Assembly: GCF_000264905.1 (NCBI RefSeq) | Contig: NW_006763132.1 | Coordinates: forward strand, 1,712,931 to 1,776,930 | Direction: 5' to 3' | Source: Stereum hirsutum FP-91666 SS1 | Lineage: Eukaryota; Basidiomycota; Agaricomycetes; Russulales; Stereaceae | DNA: 64,000 bases | Shown here: piece by piece, positions 1-12,711 of the stretch | Layout of the letters: each line of letters opens with the position of its first letter | Position numbering within the stretch: position 1 is the first letter of the stretch | The notes under the pieces: generated by a model | What the model saw: the letters and a program-made list of their open reading frames with translations, nothing else | Databases searched by the model: none | What the model was told of the DNA's origin: nothing | Position numbers and translations under genes: made by a program

Positions 1-1043
1 TTGGCTGTTCTCTCCGTACGTGACACATCCATTTACAGACTGAACCATTTATGGGGCCCGTCATGCTCACACACGGTTTCTTACAGTTTCTGAACCGTGA
101 CCCGGGCAAAACTGATGGGTGACGTACATTTTTGATGAACCTTTGGTTGAAAAAGTACAGTACACAGAGAGAAATACTGTGCTATCTTGCTCAAAATCAA
201 GCTGAGCAGCTGATGGAATTACTAATACTTACATGGCATGTGTTATGCTGCCCATCGAGGCTGTCAACAATTTGTAGCTCAAGATGCACCAACTGTGGCT
301 GGGCAAGCCACCCTTGATTGCCCCGCTGAGCTTCCCACGTTGCCTGCCACTTCCAGAAAATCATATTAAATGCTTAAGATGTTCCAGGGACTCCCTTTTT
401 ATTCACATTACACTCAGTATGTACAGCCCGATCTGTCATGGAGCTCATGAAGCCGCTACGTGTCAGAGATACGCTGTAACAGCCCAGTGAAGTGAGCCCG
501 GACCAAGCCGGATGCAGGGTTAGGGTGGCGCCACCGCGAAAGCTCGACGCGTCAACTCAAATCGAACTGCGGTCGTCCCGCCTACCGTAACTATATGTAC
601 CGTTGAAGTGTACATGATATAAAAGATTTTTATTGAGACGTACGTACTCTCTGAACCCGCCGTTACCTGACACGGATCCGAAGAGACCGTTTCCGAATTA
701 TGTCAAGTCCTCGCAACGTTTGTCGACAGCGGATCAAGCCACAAATATGACCATCAAATTTGCTGCAGCCGTGCGAGGGGGGAGCCGATCCGGAGGTCTA
801 TTTGGGCGACTGGAAACGCCGATGTACATGAGGATCAGAGGGCGGGATCATGAGCGGGATGTTATATCGATGTCAGTGAACGATTTCAAAGTTAATGGCT
901 GGGCAGAGATGGCAGGCAAGACGAAGGGGGTCTGAGATATTGAGGGCGAGCACCAGCGCCTAACGGAGGCAAACAAGGGACGTCATGCGGATTTCCTATT
1001 TCGGGCGGTCAGGCGCTGCCTTGCAAGGGTGCTCCCAACGACG
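1..1043. other. intergenic / upstream region, no gene seen
   Basis: I find no recognisable coding signal here. The longest open stretch (633-935, plus) encodes about 100 residues without a familiar motif and with no clear splice partners. The last few hundred bases are probably the promoter and 5' leader of the PH-domain gene that starts at 1044. Confidence 0.5.
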
Positions 1044-3634
1044 ATGTCCGCCCAGCAGCTGCAGCCAGCGCGCGACATCCCAAAGAGCACATCCCCAATC
1101 TGGGACTCCCGCAACCGGCCCTTCATCTCGCCTGCCCAGCTCCAGCAGCTTCGCAGGGCAGAACAGCTCTCTCCAAACACTCCCAACAAGGACTTCTCTT
1201 CCTCAGACATGCTCCCCTCCACATCCTCGACGCCACCCAAGCCTCCAGCCCACGGCCGTTCCACTTCTTTCTTCTCCACCTTCCTCGGCAAGGGCTCGTC
1301 TTCTAATGGAAACACATCCGAGGGAAACAGCACCCATCAGCACTCGCAGTCCCTCCAGGTCGGTAGGCCGGCCACTCAACGAGCAGGTACAACAGACGAA
1401 CTCGGCAGGATCCCCACGCGCGATAATAATAAAGCCCCTGACATCCAACCCACCTCGCGCACCTCCATCGACCGACGTCCAACAGCAGCAGCGCAACAAC
1501 CACCCCCCCTCCATCCCGAGATTCGTTCCGTCGTCGGCCTCACCGTAGCCCACGCACACAAGATCTATCACTCCGGTCCGCTCGTACGACGGATCGAACG
1601 GCTGCCCGATGGTCATCGACCGACGAAGGACGAAGGGTGGAGGGAGGTCTGGGGACAGCTTGGGGGGACTACGTTTAGTATTTGGGATATGCAGGAGATC
1701 GAGGAGGCGAGGCAGCAGGGGACGGAGGTTCCGCCTACTTATATCAATATCACGGACGCTGTGAGTTTTTTGTTTTGTCTTTTGTTTCGTGCGACTTGGG
1801 AGATTCTGCTTCGTATGGACTTGAGTCCATATCTTGTCCTTGGTTCTGCGTCTCCCAGAGCCTCTGATTATCTCGCAGAGTCTGGGGTCGGGTCGGCATC
1901 AGCCCAGCCGATTGTTGCCCAAAAGATCATCAGCAGCAAGTATAGGGTAATCCTATAGACTTGAGACCAGCCAGCTCATTGCAGCTCATCTACACGGGTC
2001 ATCTGCTCGTTCTGCGTTTCGCAGAACCCATCATATCATCCTTTTCTCGGCCTGCGATTATCTCGGGTTTCTGGGCTGGAGGAGATCGCTACCTGCGAGG
2101 CACAGTTCTTCACGAGACATATCGAGTTCTATGTCTTTGCAGGTCTCATGATATCAATCCTGGGCTGATCATCTCAAATACCTCTGAAGTCGCCGACAGT
2201 TGCTTCTACGCCTGATGCCGGTCGGTCCAAAACAGACGTAGGGCAGCCCTATAGACATAACCAGCCAGTCCATGCATCCCAATTTCTACGGGTCATCTGC
2301 ACGTTCCGCGTCTCGCAGAACTCATCACATCAATACTGGGCACTGGGTTTCTGGCCTGGACGAGACCGACAAACTGCCAGACCCAGACGTGGATTGATTA
2401 CACATTTTCTTCGCGAGGCATGTCGAGTTCTGGTGTTTTGCAGGACCTGTCGTATCGACCTTGGGTTTGCGTTGATTATCTCATATACTGTACCTTTGGA
2501 GCCGGCATCAGCCCAGCCGTCTATCACTACTTAGTACTTTCACTTGCCGAGTCTTCCGCCCTCTGCACTCATATTTCTGCAGCCTCACACTTTCCGCTTT
2601 CGCGGAGAATTCTCCACGCACACCCAATGCGAGAGTCAAAAGAATAATCCGGGTTGGGATTCATTCCTCCTTCGACGGTTGCGATGTCAGCACCGTGGCG
2701 CTCATCAGCATCAGCATCGGGCCCCAGTCCCCATTCCCCTCATAAATTATGGATCGTTTGCGGGTCGGTTGAGCGCACATGTTAGCTCGATGAGGTCGCG
2801 ATGTCTTTGGACTTCACACTTCTTGGACGCTTTTTCGGGTCTTTTGCTCTCCAGATAAATGCAGGCATAGGACTGGAGCCTGTTGTGCTGTTGGGGGTTT
2901 TTGAGGCGCCTCCAGTGCTCTAATATATGTGTGCGTAGACGTGGGCAGGTCGAAGGAAGGGGTAGGGCGCTGAAGACTACTACTACCCCACCAATCACTC
3001 TTTATGTGATAGTACCCCATGTATTCATCCTCGTCCATGTACCGACCTGACATCGGCTCAAAAATACATCCCATCTCCTCTCCCTTTTTCGTCTTCTCTC
3101 TCTCTCCCTCCCTCTTTCTTTGTTCTTTCCCTTCCCAACCCACTCTAACCCACCCTCCTTCCATTTTCCATCCCAGTTCGTCCAAGTCCTAGGCTCCGTC
3201 ACCATCCCAGCCACAGACCGTTCCCCTCCCCAGAAATACACCAACGTAGTCACAGTCAACAGCGCAGGCTCGAACCTCCTCCTTTTTTCCTGTCCGTCGA
3301 CGGCGGCGCTGATCTCGTGGGCGACCGCGCTGAGGCTCGCGAGTTGGGAGAAGTCGAGGTTGGAGGAGATATATACGGCGCATTTGATGAGGATCGCGCA
3401 TGGGGAAGGTGCGTTTTTTTTGTTATTCTTTTGGGGGGGAGGGGTTATGTGGTGATATTGATGTTGCATGGGTGTGGTAGCGAGCCAGTATTTGCCGACC
3501 CCGCTCGTGAGGGGCAGAATGGAGGGCTGGGCGCGTATCCGGATCGCAGGCCAAACGGACTGGAAGAGGCTTTGGATGGTTGTCCTCCAGGGTTCTTCCT
3601 CTCCACCCACTCCCAACGCCGCCAACACCAACAC

Positions 3635-3676
<42 letters not shown>

Positions 3677-6600
3677 TAACCCCCGCCCCCCCTCGCCCTC
3701 CCAATCCCGCAAACGCCGCCTCTCCAACCTCTTCGGCTCCAATCCCCATCCTCAAGACCCTACCCCCTCCTCCTCTTCCTCTTCCCGCCCTTCCTCTTCC
3801 CACGCCAACGACCTCCCCCCCAAACCCGCCCTCCTCTTCTACCTCTCCCCCAAACCCCGGGACCGCAAAAAACCCGTCCTTAGCCTCACCGAAGTCTCAC
3901 AAGCTTTCGCCGTATACCCCGAACGGCCGGAATTGATCGCGAGGAGTACGTTGGTTAAGGTGGAGGGGGTGTTGGGGGATGAGGAGGTTGGAGGGGGGAT
4001 GAGAGGGCGGGAGGGGTGGGTGCTTGTTATGCCGGAGGGGGAGGGGGTTGGTGCGGGGGCGGGAGGGGGAGGAGGGGGTGGGTTGGGTGCAGGAGGAGGA
4101 GGGACGGGAGGAGGGGCGGGGGAGATGTTGAGGTGGATTACGGGTGAGTCCTTTCATTTACCTAAATTTGTGGGGTAAAGGGATGTTCGATGAGCTGATG
4201 GGATTGGGATTGGGAATTTGTGAATAGGGATACATGATGCGTTTAGACTTTATGGGAGGCCGGGGGAGTATTCGTGGGATCCGAGAGACGTGAATTCGAT
4301 GATGTTTGCGTATCCGATTGGGCCGGGGAGGGATGTGAGTGTCTTTTCTCCTTTTTTTTTTGCGGGGTTTTTTGGGAGTTTGAGTTTGGGAGCTTGCTTG
4401 CTTTCGTACATCACCCTCGTCATATTCATTGACTTTCGTTCCCTAATTGCTTTATTGTCATAATTCTATCCACGCGCCCCCCCTTCCTTCACTTCTGTTT
4501 TCACCCATCCGTCTTTCATTCACGTCCGCTGACGTCGATCCCCTTGATTCGTAATTTCATCCACTCACTTTCGTCCTCCCTCCCTTCACTTATTTCTTTC
4601 ATTCACCCATCTCACCTTCAAATCCACTTTCCCTCGTCTCACATCCACGTCCACTAACCTTCGTCGCCCGTCCCCCCTTCACTTTAACTCTTTCTCTCCT
4701 TCTATCACCCACCCATCTCACATTTCCATTCGTCTCCCTTCACATCCGCAAAACTCCGTCCTCCCTTCCCTTTTTCTCTCTCACCCACTCATCTCACTCT
4801 CACATTCACGTTCACTGACCCTTCCCCCCTTCCTCACCCCCCTCTCCGCAACAGCAACTCTTCCTCGACCGCGAACACGCAGAGAACATGGACCCCCGAG
4901 ACGACCGCACCTCCGCCGTGCGCGGCCGTCTCCTCGAGATCCTACAAGAACGCACGAAGGCGATCATGGGCGTCCCTGAGGTCTCTTCATCTGCATCTGC
5001 ATCTGCATCGGGATCGGGATTGGGACAAGCAACGTCAAGCGCACCGCCGACACTTCCGCCGTTACCGGGTATCGAGGACGATGATGAGGCCGGGGCGGGA
5101 CGACGGAGTATGGACGATTTAGAACCAGGCCGACGAGGAAGTGTGGACGCGCGCGGCTCGGGGTCGACGCTGCCACAACTCCCGCCTCTCAGTTTCGATT
5201 CGATCACTTCCACTTCCAGCCCTGGAAGACCACAACCTCAACACCTCAATACATCTGGGAGTGCCGGTGGAAGACATGGAACGCAGCAACAAGCGCCGCT
5301 GACGCCGATTTCGGAGAGGAATACGCCGGAGAGGTCGAATAGCCGGCCTTCGCATTTTGAGGTGAGGTCGCCGGAAGGAGCGGGGAGGTATGGATCTGGT
5401 GGTGGTAGCGCCAATGCAGGTGGGTCAGGAGGAGGTGGGGCGGGACAAGGAGGACAAGGACAAGGAGCGACACACGAACGAAGCACAAGTCGCGGATCGG
5501 GACCGGGGATGGCGATGTTTGACGGAGAGATGAGGATGACGGGCAGTCGACCGAGCGGGAACGTGAATGAGCCGCTCGTGCCTGTGCGGAGGACGAGTGC
5601 GGGCTCTGGGTTGGGTTATTCGTTCGGGGGCTCTACCTCTCCCAGTGCTGGGAAACCGTCCAGTCCAGGTCCGGATCCAGCTCGTATCGCGCTCCCGATG
5701 TCGCCCCCTCCTCCGTCCTTGTCTGAAGCCCCAGGCTCAGCTAGCCGTTCGATGTCTTTGTCGCTGTCTTTGTCCTCTGCGTCGATGGGCAACGCTACGC
5801 CTGTATCGCCTGCGTCGCAGTATTCTCAGCCGCCACAAACTCAGCCTCATCAGCCTCAGCCAGGACATCAACCTCAATCTCAGCACACGTTCCGCTCGAC
5901 TTCTCCTGCGTCTTCGTCTTTGAGACAAGGTCAAGGCTCGATCGGCTCTGGAATGGGAATGGGTATGGGCATAGTTCCCGATAGATCGTCATCGCCCAGC
6001 AGGATGTCTTTCCTCACCTCACCCTACTCCGCCTCTGCGACGGATAATACGCACCACGAGTCGTTCATGGGCTTGGGCAGTGGCGCGATGATGATGGATC
6101 ATGCCTCGTCCAACTCAAGCGCGAACCCGAGGCCGAGCAGCACGGCGTTCTCGATCCGGACACATAATTCGGGGGCGTCCGGGAGTTCGTTACCTATGCC
6201 GCCTTATCCTGCGGGCATGCCTGGGTCGCCGCTTGCGCCGAGGGATCAGCATCATGCGAATGTGAATGCGCCGCTTCCACCACCGCCACCGACAGCTACG
6301 ACGACTGCGTCTTCGGTCTCGACTTCTCCTTCCAGTCTGGGCGGTCAACAGCAGCAGCAGCAGCAGCAGCAATATCCACCACAGCGTCAAGCACCACCGC
6401 CCACGAGTCCTCCCCCTCCCCCTCCTGTCCCTTCGAAGCAACAACAAGACGACGATCATGGTCTCTTCGAGGAAGCCGGTGCGTTATACTACATGCAACA
6501 ATTCCACCCCGAACATCAGCAGCCCCAAGCTCGCAGGGCAGGAGCAGTGGCCGGTCCTCCTCCCCCCATCGGCGAAGACAGCGAGGAAGAGTCGAGCTCG

Positions 6601-9045
6601 TCGAGTTCTGATTATCCGGGGACACCTCCCGTTCCTTCTTCCGCGCAACCTAATACCGTCAAACCGTTACGTGTGGGATCGCCGCTGTCTCCACAGCAGC
6701 AGCAGCAGCAACGCCAAAATCAGAATCAGAATCAGAATCAGGCTCTGAGGTCGCCACGGTCGCCACCCATAGTTGGTAGCGCTGGTGGCGGGGGTAGTCG
6801 CGTGGCGGCGATCGAGAAGTTAGGAACGGGGCCTGGCATCGGCCGGAGACCGTCTGGCGCTCGGGCACCGCCGAGCACCCGACGCGTGGTGACGGAACGT
6901 GCTGCTCGAGAGCTGCCTTCGAGCGTCGAGGAAGACGACGTGGAGGACTTTGAAGACGACGACCAAGACGAAGACGACGACGGTGAATCTCACGTTACGA
7001 ATCTTCCGCCGAGGCATCAGCAGGCGTTACAGCAGCAGCAACAACAACAGCAGTTCCAACAACAACAGCAACAGTTCACCTCGTACGCGTCCCCCACGAT
7101 GCAGGCAGCGCAGCATCACGCCGACGACGATACCGCGGACGCCTTGGCCGCTCTCTCATTCTTGGATCAAGGCGAAGACTCACAGACCGTCGCGCAGAAG
7201 GTCGCCGACGCCAATGCCAACCCTCAGCCCAGCACCGGAGCTCCTAACCCGACGATCGTCGAGCCCGAAAACGACCAGCAGAGGGCACCATCTCCCGGTA
7301 GCGATGCGGCCTCGCAGTATAGGTCGTCTTTCGCGCCGTCGAAGAACGCGATGCAGAGGAAGGCAAAGTCGGAGGCTCAGCAGGCTGCGCAGCAGGACGC
7401 TGTGCATCGGCCGGGACGGGTGAATGGCGGGAAGGATAGGAAGACGAAGGCGAAGTCTGGGGGCGCGTGGGGGGATAGTAGTGATGAGGAGGAGGAGGAA
7501 GAGGAGGAAGAAGAAGACGATGAGGATGTGGATTCGGATGGAGGCGCGGATTCGAGGGGGAGGGCGACGGCCCCGAGGTCGGTACAGGGTGCGAGCGCGA
7601 GCCCTGCGAGGTCTGCGGCGCATTCGGTTTACTCGCAGGGTAGGGGACCATCGCCTGCGGGTCAGATAGGAGGGGAGGGGCAGTATGGGCAGAGTCAATT
7701 ACGTCCTCCACGGAATTTGCCTCAGGTTCCTGGTGGGAGACCTCAAGGTGCGCATCCCCTTCATTCATCGTTTTCTTTTTCGCTTCCACGCCGTTGTTCG
7801 TCCTAATGCTTGACTATAGGCTTCGAGCCTGGAGAACCTCACGCACCCATTCCCCGCCAAATGATCCCTGATCAGTACTCCGAAGCTGGCCGCTCCACGA
7901 TGTACAACGATCTGCCTCGTCCTCCTTCCACCAGAGCACCTTCAGAGTACCTAGGCTCTGCCGCGCACGGCCCCATGCCTCCTCGCCAAAGCCAAACCAT
8001 CTGGAACCAGTTCGGCAACGCCCCGCAACAACCTGACAAAAACGGCACCTTCGTCCAGATCGAGCCTGCTTCCCAAACGATGACCCAAGCCTTCACCCCT
8101 CACGGTCTCCTCTCCGCCGGTCTCCAAGACAAGAACGAGCGTTCGGCCAAGAAGCAGGAAGAGCTCGCGCGTGAGACCGGCGCGTCCCTCATCAACGTTC
8201 CCAACAAGCCTCCGCCTCCACAGACCGGCCTCCTCGGGGCCATCACCGCGCACGAACGCGATCGCAAGCGCGAGGGCGGCGTCGGGGCTGCGCTTACCGA
8301 GCGCGAACGGGAGAAACGGATGGCGGAGGAGCGACAGCGGAAGATCGACGAGTTGCAGCGGCAGCAGCTCGAGTTCGTGCAGCAGCAGGGGGGCTCGATG
8401 TACGGTGCCCCGCAAGGGTACAACGCCTTCAACCCGATGATGATGATGAACCCGATGATGACCGGCATGAACCCTATGATGACCGGAAATCCTATGATGG
8501 GCGGTTACATGGGTTATCCTGGCATGGTCCCCGGATACGGAAACCAGCAACATATCATGGCGGCTCAGCAGGCGGCGGCACAGGCGTACCAGCAGGCCAT
8601 GATGACGTTTTCCCAGGCAGGTGGCTCGCAGATCGGAGGAGAGGGAGGAAGAGGAGGGGCGGGGAGTCCTGGACCGGGGCAGATGGGCCCTATGAACCCT
8701 ATGATGACGGGAGGAGCGAGTCCGATGCCTATGAGCCCTATGATGACGGGTATGGGCGGGTACGACCCCAGGTTCTCGATGATGAACCCGATGATGACGC
8801 CCATGGGCATGCATGGTATGGGTGGAATGCCGATGCAGATGACCGGAGGAGGGGGCTCGCCTGGGTTCGATAATCGCTTCTCGCAATTTGACCCGGGCCT
8901 TCAGCCGCCAAATGCGGGGTTCAATGGGGAGAGTAGGGTCTCGTCGCATAATGGCTCGCCGCTGGGCCCGAGACCGATCGATGGAGGGGAAGAACCGCCA
9001 AGGCTACCTCCTGCGACAGGGAGTCCACGACATCCACCACAGTAG
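1044..9045 (+). CDS. Skg3/CAF120-like PH-domain protein, very large and low-complexity rich
   Basis: Six exons read 1044-1760, 3177-3408, 3481-4143, 4228-4334, 4855-7747 and 7820-9045, giving about 1945 residues with every phase consistent. A pleckstrin-homology region spans roughly residues 190-350; it includes GPLVRRIERLPDG, FVQVLGSV and a second block with GRMEGWARIRIAG and DWKRLWMVVLQG. The block HDAFRLYGRP...SWDPRD...MFAYPIGP followed by LFLDREHAENMDPRDDR is typical of fungal Skg3/CAF120 proteins, which in yeast are linked to the CCR4-NOT complex and cell-wall or polarity signalling (family knowledge). The rest is disordered: Asn-Gly and poly-Gln runs, an acidic stretch near 7487-7540, and a Met/Gly-rich tail with repeated NPMMTG-like units (8437-8830). 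The ATG at 1044 is the first in frame. Introns 1 (1416 nt) and 4 (520 nt) are far longer than others in the window. Family assignment is firm; cellular role is inferred. Confidence 0.85.
1793..2530. repeat. degenerate ~300-bp tandem repeat inside intron 1 of the PH-domain gene
   Basis: Two diverged copies lie about 296 bp apart. Shared words include cctatagac (1952 and 2248), accagccag, acgggtcatctgc (1993 and 2288), tcgcagaac, ggtttctgg, tcgagttct and tttgcagg. A partial further copy is suggested by cggcatcagcccagccg at 1894 and 2503, about twice the unit apart. No open reading frame or terminal inverted repeat is evident. Confidence 0.65.
3636..3677 (+). repeat. AACGGC hexanucleotide microsatellite (coding)
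   Basis: Seven near-perfect hexamer units encode an alternating Asn-Gly tract inside exon 3 of the PH-domain gene. Because the unit is a multiple of three, length changes stay in frame. Confidence 0.9.
6346..6372 (+). repeat. CAG/CAA polyglutamine tract (coding)
   Basis: A run of glutamine codons, mostly CAG, in exon 5 of the PH-domain gene. Further Gln-rich tracts occur near 6691-6741 and 7021-7073 of the same exon. Confidence 0.9.
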
Positions 9046-9778
9046 TCGGAGGGATGGCGTGTGTAGAAAAAGGGTCTTGGTCCTAGCGTGCATGAACTAG
9101 TGGGGCGGACGGTTCAGAAACGGACTCCATGCGATTCGTTCTTCACACTTTGGTAAAATGCATTCCTTTGGTTTCTTCCTTCACTTTCATTCGTTGTGGT
9201 CGTTTTATAGCATGTCTCTCATTTCTTGGATTGGATTGCTTGTCGCTCGGAATTGATCTTCCACTTACATTTCTTACCTTCTATACCTTGAGCATCCGTG
9301 CAGCCTCCTCTCGTATATCTTATTTATTTATCGCCTCTGCAACATATGCATATGTTTTCGCAATCTATCTTGTCAATGGACTGCGTCCCAGTGAACTACT
9401 TGAGGACCCGACCACACTCAACGAGGTTTATGTGCCACCCTGCCGGCGATATAGCGAACAGAGTGGAAGCAGAAATATACGTCGACAGCAAAAGGTTAAT
9501 CTAGAGAGGTACTAAATGCTAAGGTAACGTAGCTGCCACACGGCCGGTGAGTATGATTGTAGTCGAAGGGCGATGTCAAAACAAAGGTACAAAAGCGTCA
9601 GTAAACCGGACAGAATACGAAATTGGTGTGAATCTCCATGATATGTATAAATAAGCAAACATTAAGGTTGTGGGTGGAAAGAAGACGAAGTGAATATTGA
9701 TAAATGCCTCGAGCGAATCGCAGACCTGACTGGAACGCTCGGAATGAAAGTGGACTGGAAAATAGCGTAACCGTACCC
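9046..9778. other. convergent intergenic region
   Basis: This lies between the 3' ends of the PH-domain gene (plus) and FunK1 copy 1 (minus), so it should hold both 3' UTRs. I see no further gene. It is visibly more A/T-rich than the upstream gene. Confidence 0.5.
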
Positions 9779-12711
9779 TCACGTCTCCTCCCATAAAGCA
9801 GCCACCGGGTCCTCCACCTCTGGTTCGAGAACTTCCATGAAACAATCGAAGGTGAAGAAGTCGTCGAAGAAGTCCGTCCTCGTGATCCTAAGACGAGCTG
9901 GCCCGTCGAATGATTCCTGGCTCTGGTCGCGCTCAAGAAATGCGCGGGCCATACTATGAGAAATAGGTCCAAGGATCTTTCGCACCAACGGTTGCATAAC
10001 CTTCGTCGTCTTTGCGAGTGCCTTGGTGACTATTCCTAGAAAATCCCTCTTCGATTGACGGATGCGCTGCCAGCTTATATTGACCCAGTCCCGAACCACA
10101 GCGTCCCGTAACTTGTAGGGTACTTCAACACCGTGGAAAAGGAAGTTGAACGCGCACCAAATAAGTGTCCACATAAAGGACTCAAGATCGTGACGGTAAA
10201 GGTGCGGGATCGTCCTGTTTTCGTCCTCGAGCAATTCGATAGACATGAATGTGGCGGTGCCTGTGCGATGATAAGAAGTAGGCTTCTCGAATTTGTACTC
10301 CGAACGGTTCACGGGAATCGCTAGATCCCAATCATTGAGGACGCCAATGACGCGATTGGTGGAGGGATCCCTCTTGAACATGATGTTGTTGACGCTCAGA
10401 TCGCGATGGAGTATACCGGCCTTCGTGTACACGACATAGTGAGCTAAGAAGGGCATGTCAGTCTCCTCTATCACCAATCTTTCTGAAGGAGTCACCTTTC
10501 ACGACGTCCAGGAAAACCGACATGAACTCATCTATATTTTCGACCCGGTTCAGCGGCAGATTCTTCTCACAAACAAGGACGCGAAGGACGCGTTCCTCGT
10601 ACTCTGGTCCGATGAAGGCGTCCGATAATTCCCTCCGCTCCTCTTCGTCTAGATCCTCTTGATCACGCCGCTTGATACGGGCGCGAACGGCGACCATGAT
10701 GTCCTTTCGAGGGATCTCCAAAAGATCATCATCTGTAGAGCCCGCTGCATTCTTCTCTCCTTCCGTCAAGGAATCGTCTTCTCTTGGCATCGAAAGAGTC
10801 GTGGAGCATGAGAGGCCTGTGACGTGGTTCCTCCACCTCTCGGGAATGCAGTATCGAACATGTCGAATGATACTATCTTCTGGGATGCGACTCCTCGGGG
10901 GGTAGCTTATCTTGGTGATGATATCGGGAGGAAACTGATATTCTTCGTCCTCCTCAATCTCCACATGAAGAACTACGGTCCCTCTTCCGACCAAACCGTC
11001 CTGCACATAGAGAGGTCTCCCTTTGATCTTGAAAACGACGTCCGATCGTGGTGGGACGGTTTCAGTCTTCGGTCGCGACGAGGGCCATATCCAGGAGAGG
11101 AATGATGTAGAAGATTTGGTAGCAGCAACTCGGGAGGGCGACGAAGACGGCACTTCGAATAAAGGTCGGTCAGCGAGGTTGACTCGGCATGAGATGCGGA
11201 AGTAGCAGTCGGTCAAATTCTCGTCCGGAGGGACTTCCTTTCGATATCTGTCGTATAATTTCGTGAGTTCAGCGATTTGACGAACCCTTTTGCGCATGAC
11301 AGGGTCTTTGGAGCGTGAAAGGTCTACTGCCTTCCAATTTTTGCCCTTTACGGGTGCTAGGGGAGGCAACGAGGCTGAAGGACCCGGAGTACATATCATA
11401 GGCTCGAACCCGAAATTTGTGACGGTAGCGCTAGCAAGGGCAATGACGACTGCGAGTAGTTTGTTCGGTTCCCGAACGAAGTCGAAGGGTTTCGACCGTA
11501 CGGCGCCCATTCTATCATAGTACCACAGGGTGACGATATCGTCGTCGATGAAGATTCCTGTGGAATACCGCCGATGACCAGTTCGAAGGCTTTCGTGAGC
11601 ATAATCAGCTGCTTGTAGCTCGTCGTCGTTCAATACTTTGCGAGTATCCACAAGCTCCCGAGAGTCTGAATCGCCTGCCGAGGTTACGGGCAAAGGGCCT
11701 GGAGGAATCGGGACAATTGGAAGGGCAGAGATGGACTTGGAGGATGGCCCTTTCCGACGTTTAGGCGCTGGGCTGGGATCATCAGAGGTGTCGAGAGCGT
11801 GCTTGCGAGGTGGTAGTTCTGAGACCGTAGCGCGCGTGTCGAGAGTTGGTCCTTCTTCATTGTCAAAGCTGTTGGTTTTCTTTTTCTTCTTGAACTCGAA
11901 GAAAGCGAGCAGGTACTCCCATACCAAACGAACTCCCTCGCGAAGCTTGTCCTTCGCCGTAAGCACCATCCGTGCGCTCTTATCGCCAATCTCTCGCAGT
12001 CTCGCAAAAACGGCTTCGCCTATCTGAGCTGTGACAGCCGCATCGGGTTTTCGCTGAGACCCATCACCACCATGTACAACATCATGTCCTAAACGCGCCT
12101 CAAAAAATACCCCGCACGGAAGATCGACTTCGTCTAGGTGATTATGCTGGCGCATGTAGCTGATGTAGTCCAGGAGGAGTTGGGCAAGTATAGCGGTGAA
12201 CGGGATGTAACGAGTGGTTTCAAGGCGCGGGGAATGATATCGAGCGACCTCTTCGGCTGAAAGGCCGGGTGTATGTTCTTTCTCATGGAGCTTGGCCCGG
12301 TCAAGGCCCCAGACAGCCTTAACGAAGTCTTCGACAGGGAGTCCTGTGACGAGTGAGCCTTCCATATCCTTCTTCAATTGAGGACGAACAATGTCCGTCT
12401 TATGATCTTCGCCGCTGTAGCCCCCTAAAGTAGCTCTCGCTAGGACGGTGGATGTCAGACCAAAAACGTTAAAACATCTGCAGACTTTCACCGCTGACCT
12501 GGAGTACTCTGTATCTCGTTCCCTGTGTTATGAAGCAAGTATCAAAGTCAGAAGCGTTCCAACCGCAGGGTGGTCGGTACTCAGATTATAGTCACTCCGA
12601 AGTAAAGTAGGAGACGTTAGGGGGGGTTTTAGGCCGCGATGTATCCTGGATAGAAGCGTCAGTGGTATCCTCTGGAATTGTAGCTAGTTTCGAGGTATAG
12701 CCTGGCGGCAT
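9779..12711 (-). CDS. FunK1-type fungal protein kinase, copy 1 (5' splice site apparently damaged)
   Basis: The main exon reads 12439-10496 and the last exon 10443-9779, joined across a 52-nt intron. The kinase core shows AHYVVYTKAG, the catalytic loop HRDLSVNN and NDWDLA in place of the usual DFG, all typical of FunK1 kinases of Agaricomycetes. Upstream are the FunK1 N-terminal block KDMEGSL...FVKAVWGLDR and a glycine-loop-like GLVGRGTVVLHV. Homology to copy 2 (46236-49219) predicts a start at the ATG at 12711 and a 24-nt exon at 12522-12499. In copy 1, however, a small deletion removes the donor used by copy 2, and the remaining GT (12595) leaves the wrong phase. The 5' end is therefore uncertain, and the gene may use another start or be decaying. 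Expected length with an intact 5' end is about 915 residues. Its substrate is unknown. Confidence 0.75.

Noticed and set aside
5737..7789. Several Arg- or Ser-rich overlapping frames on both strands
   Set aside because: Products of biased codon use and CAG/GAC repeats in exon 5 of the PH-domain gene.
7951..8949. 332-codon antisense open frame rich in His and Arg
   Set aside because: It mirrors the GC-rich, low-complexity coding strand of the PH-domain gene. No domain, splice logic or family match; an antisense shadow.
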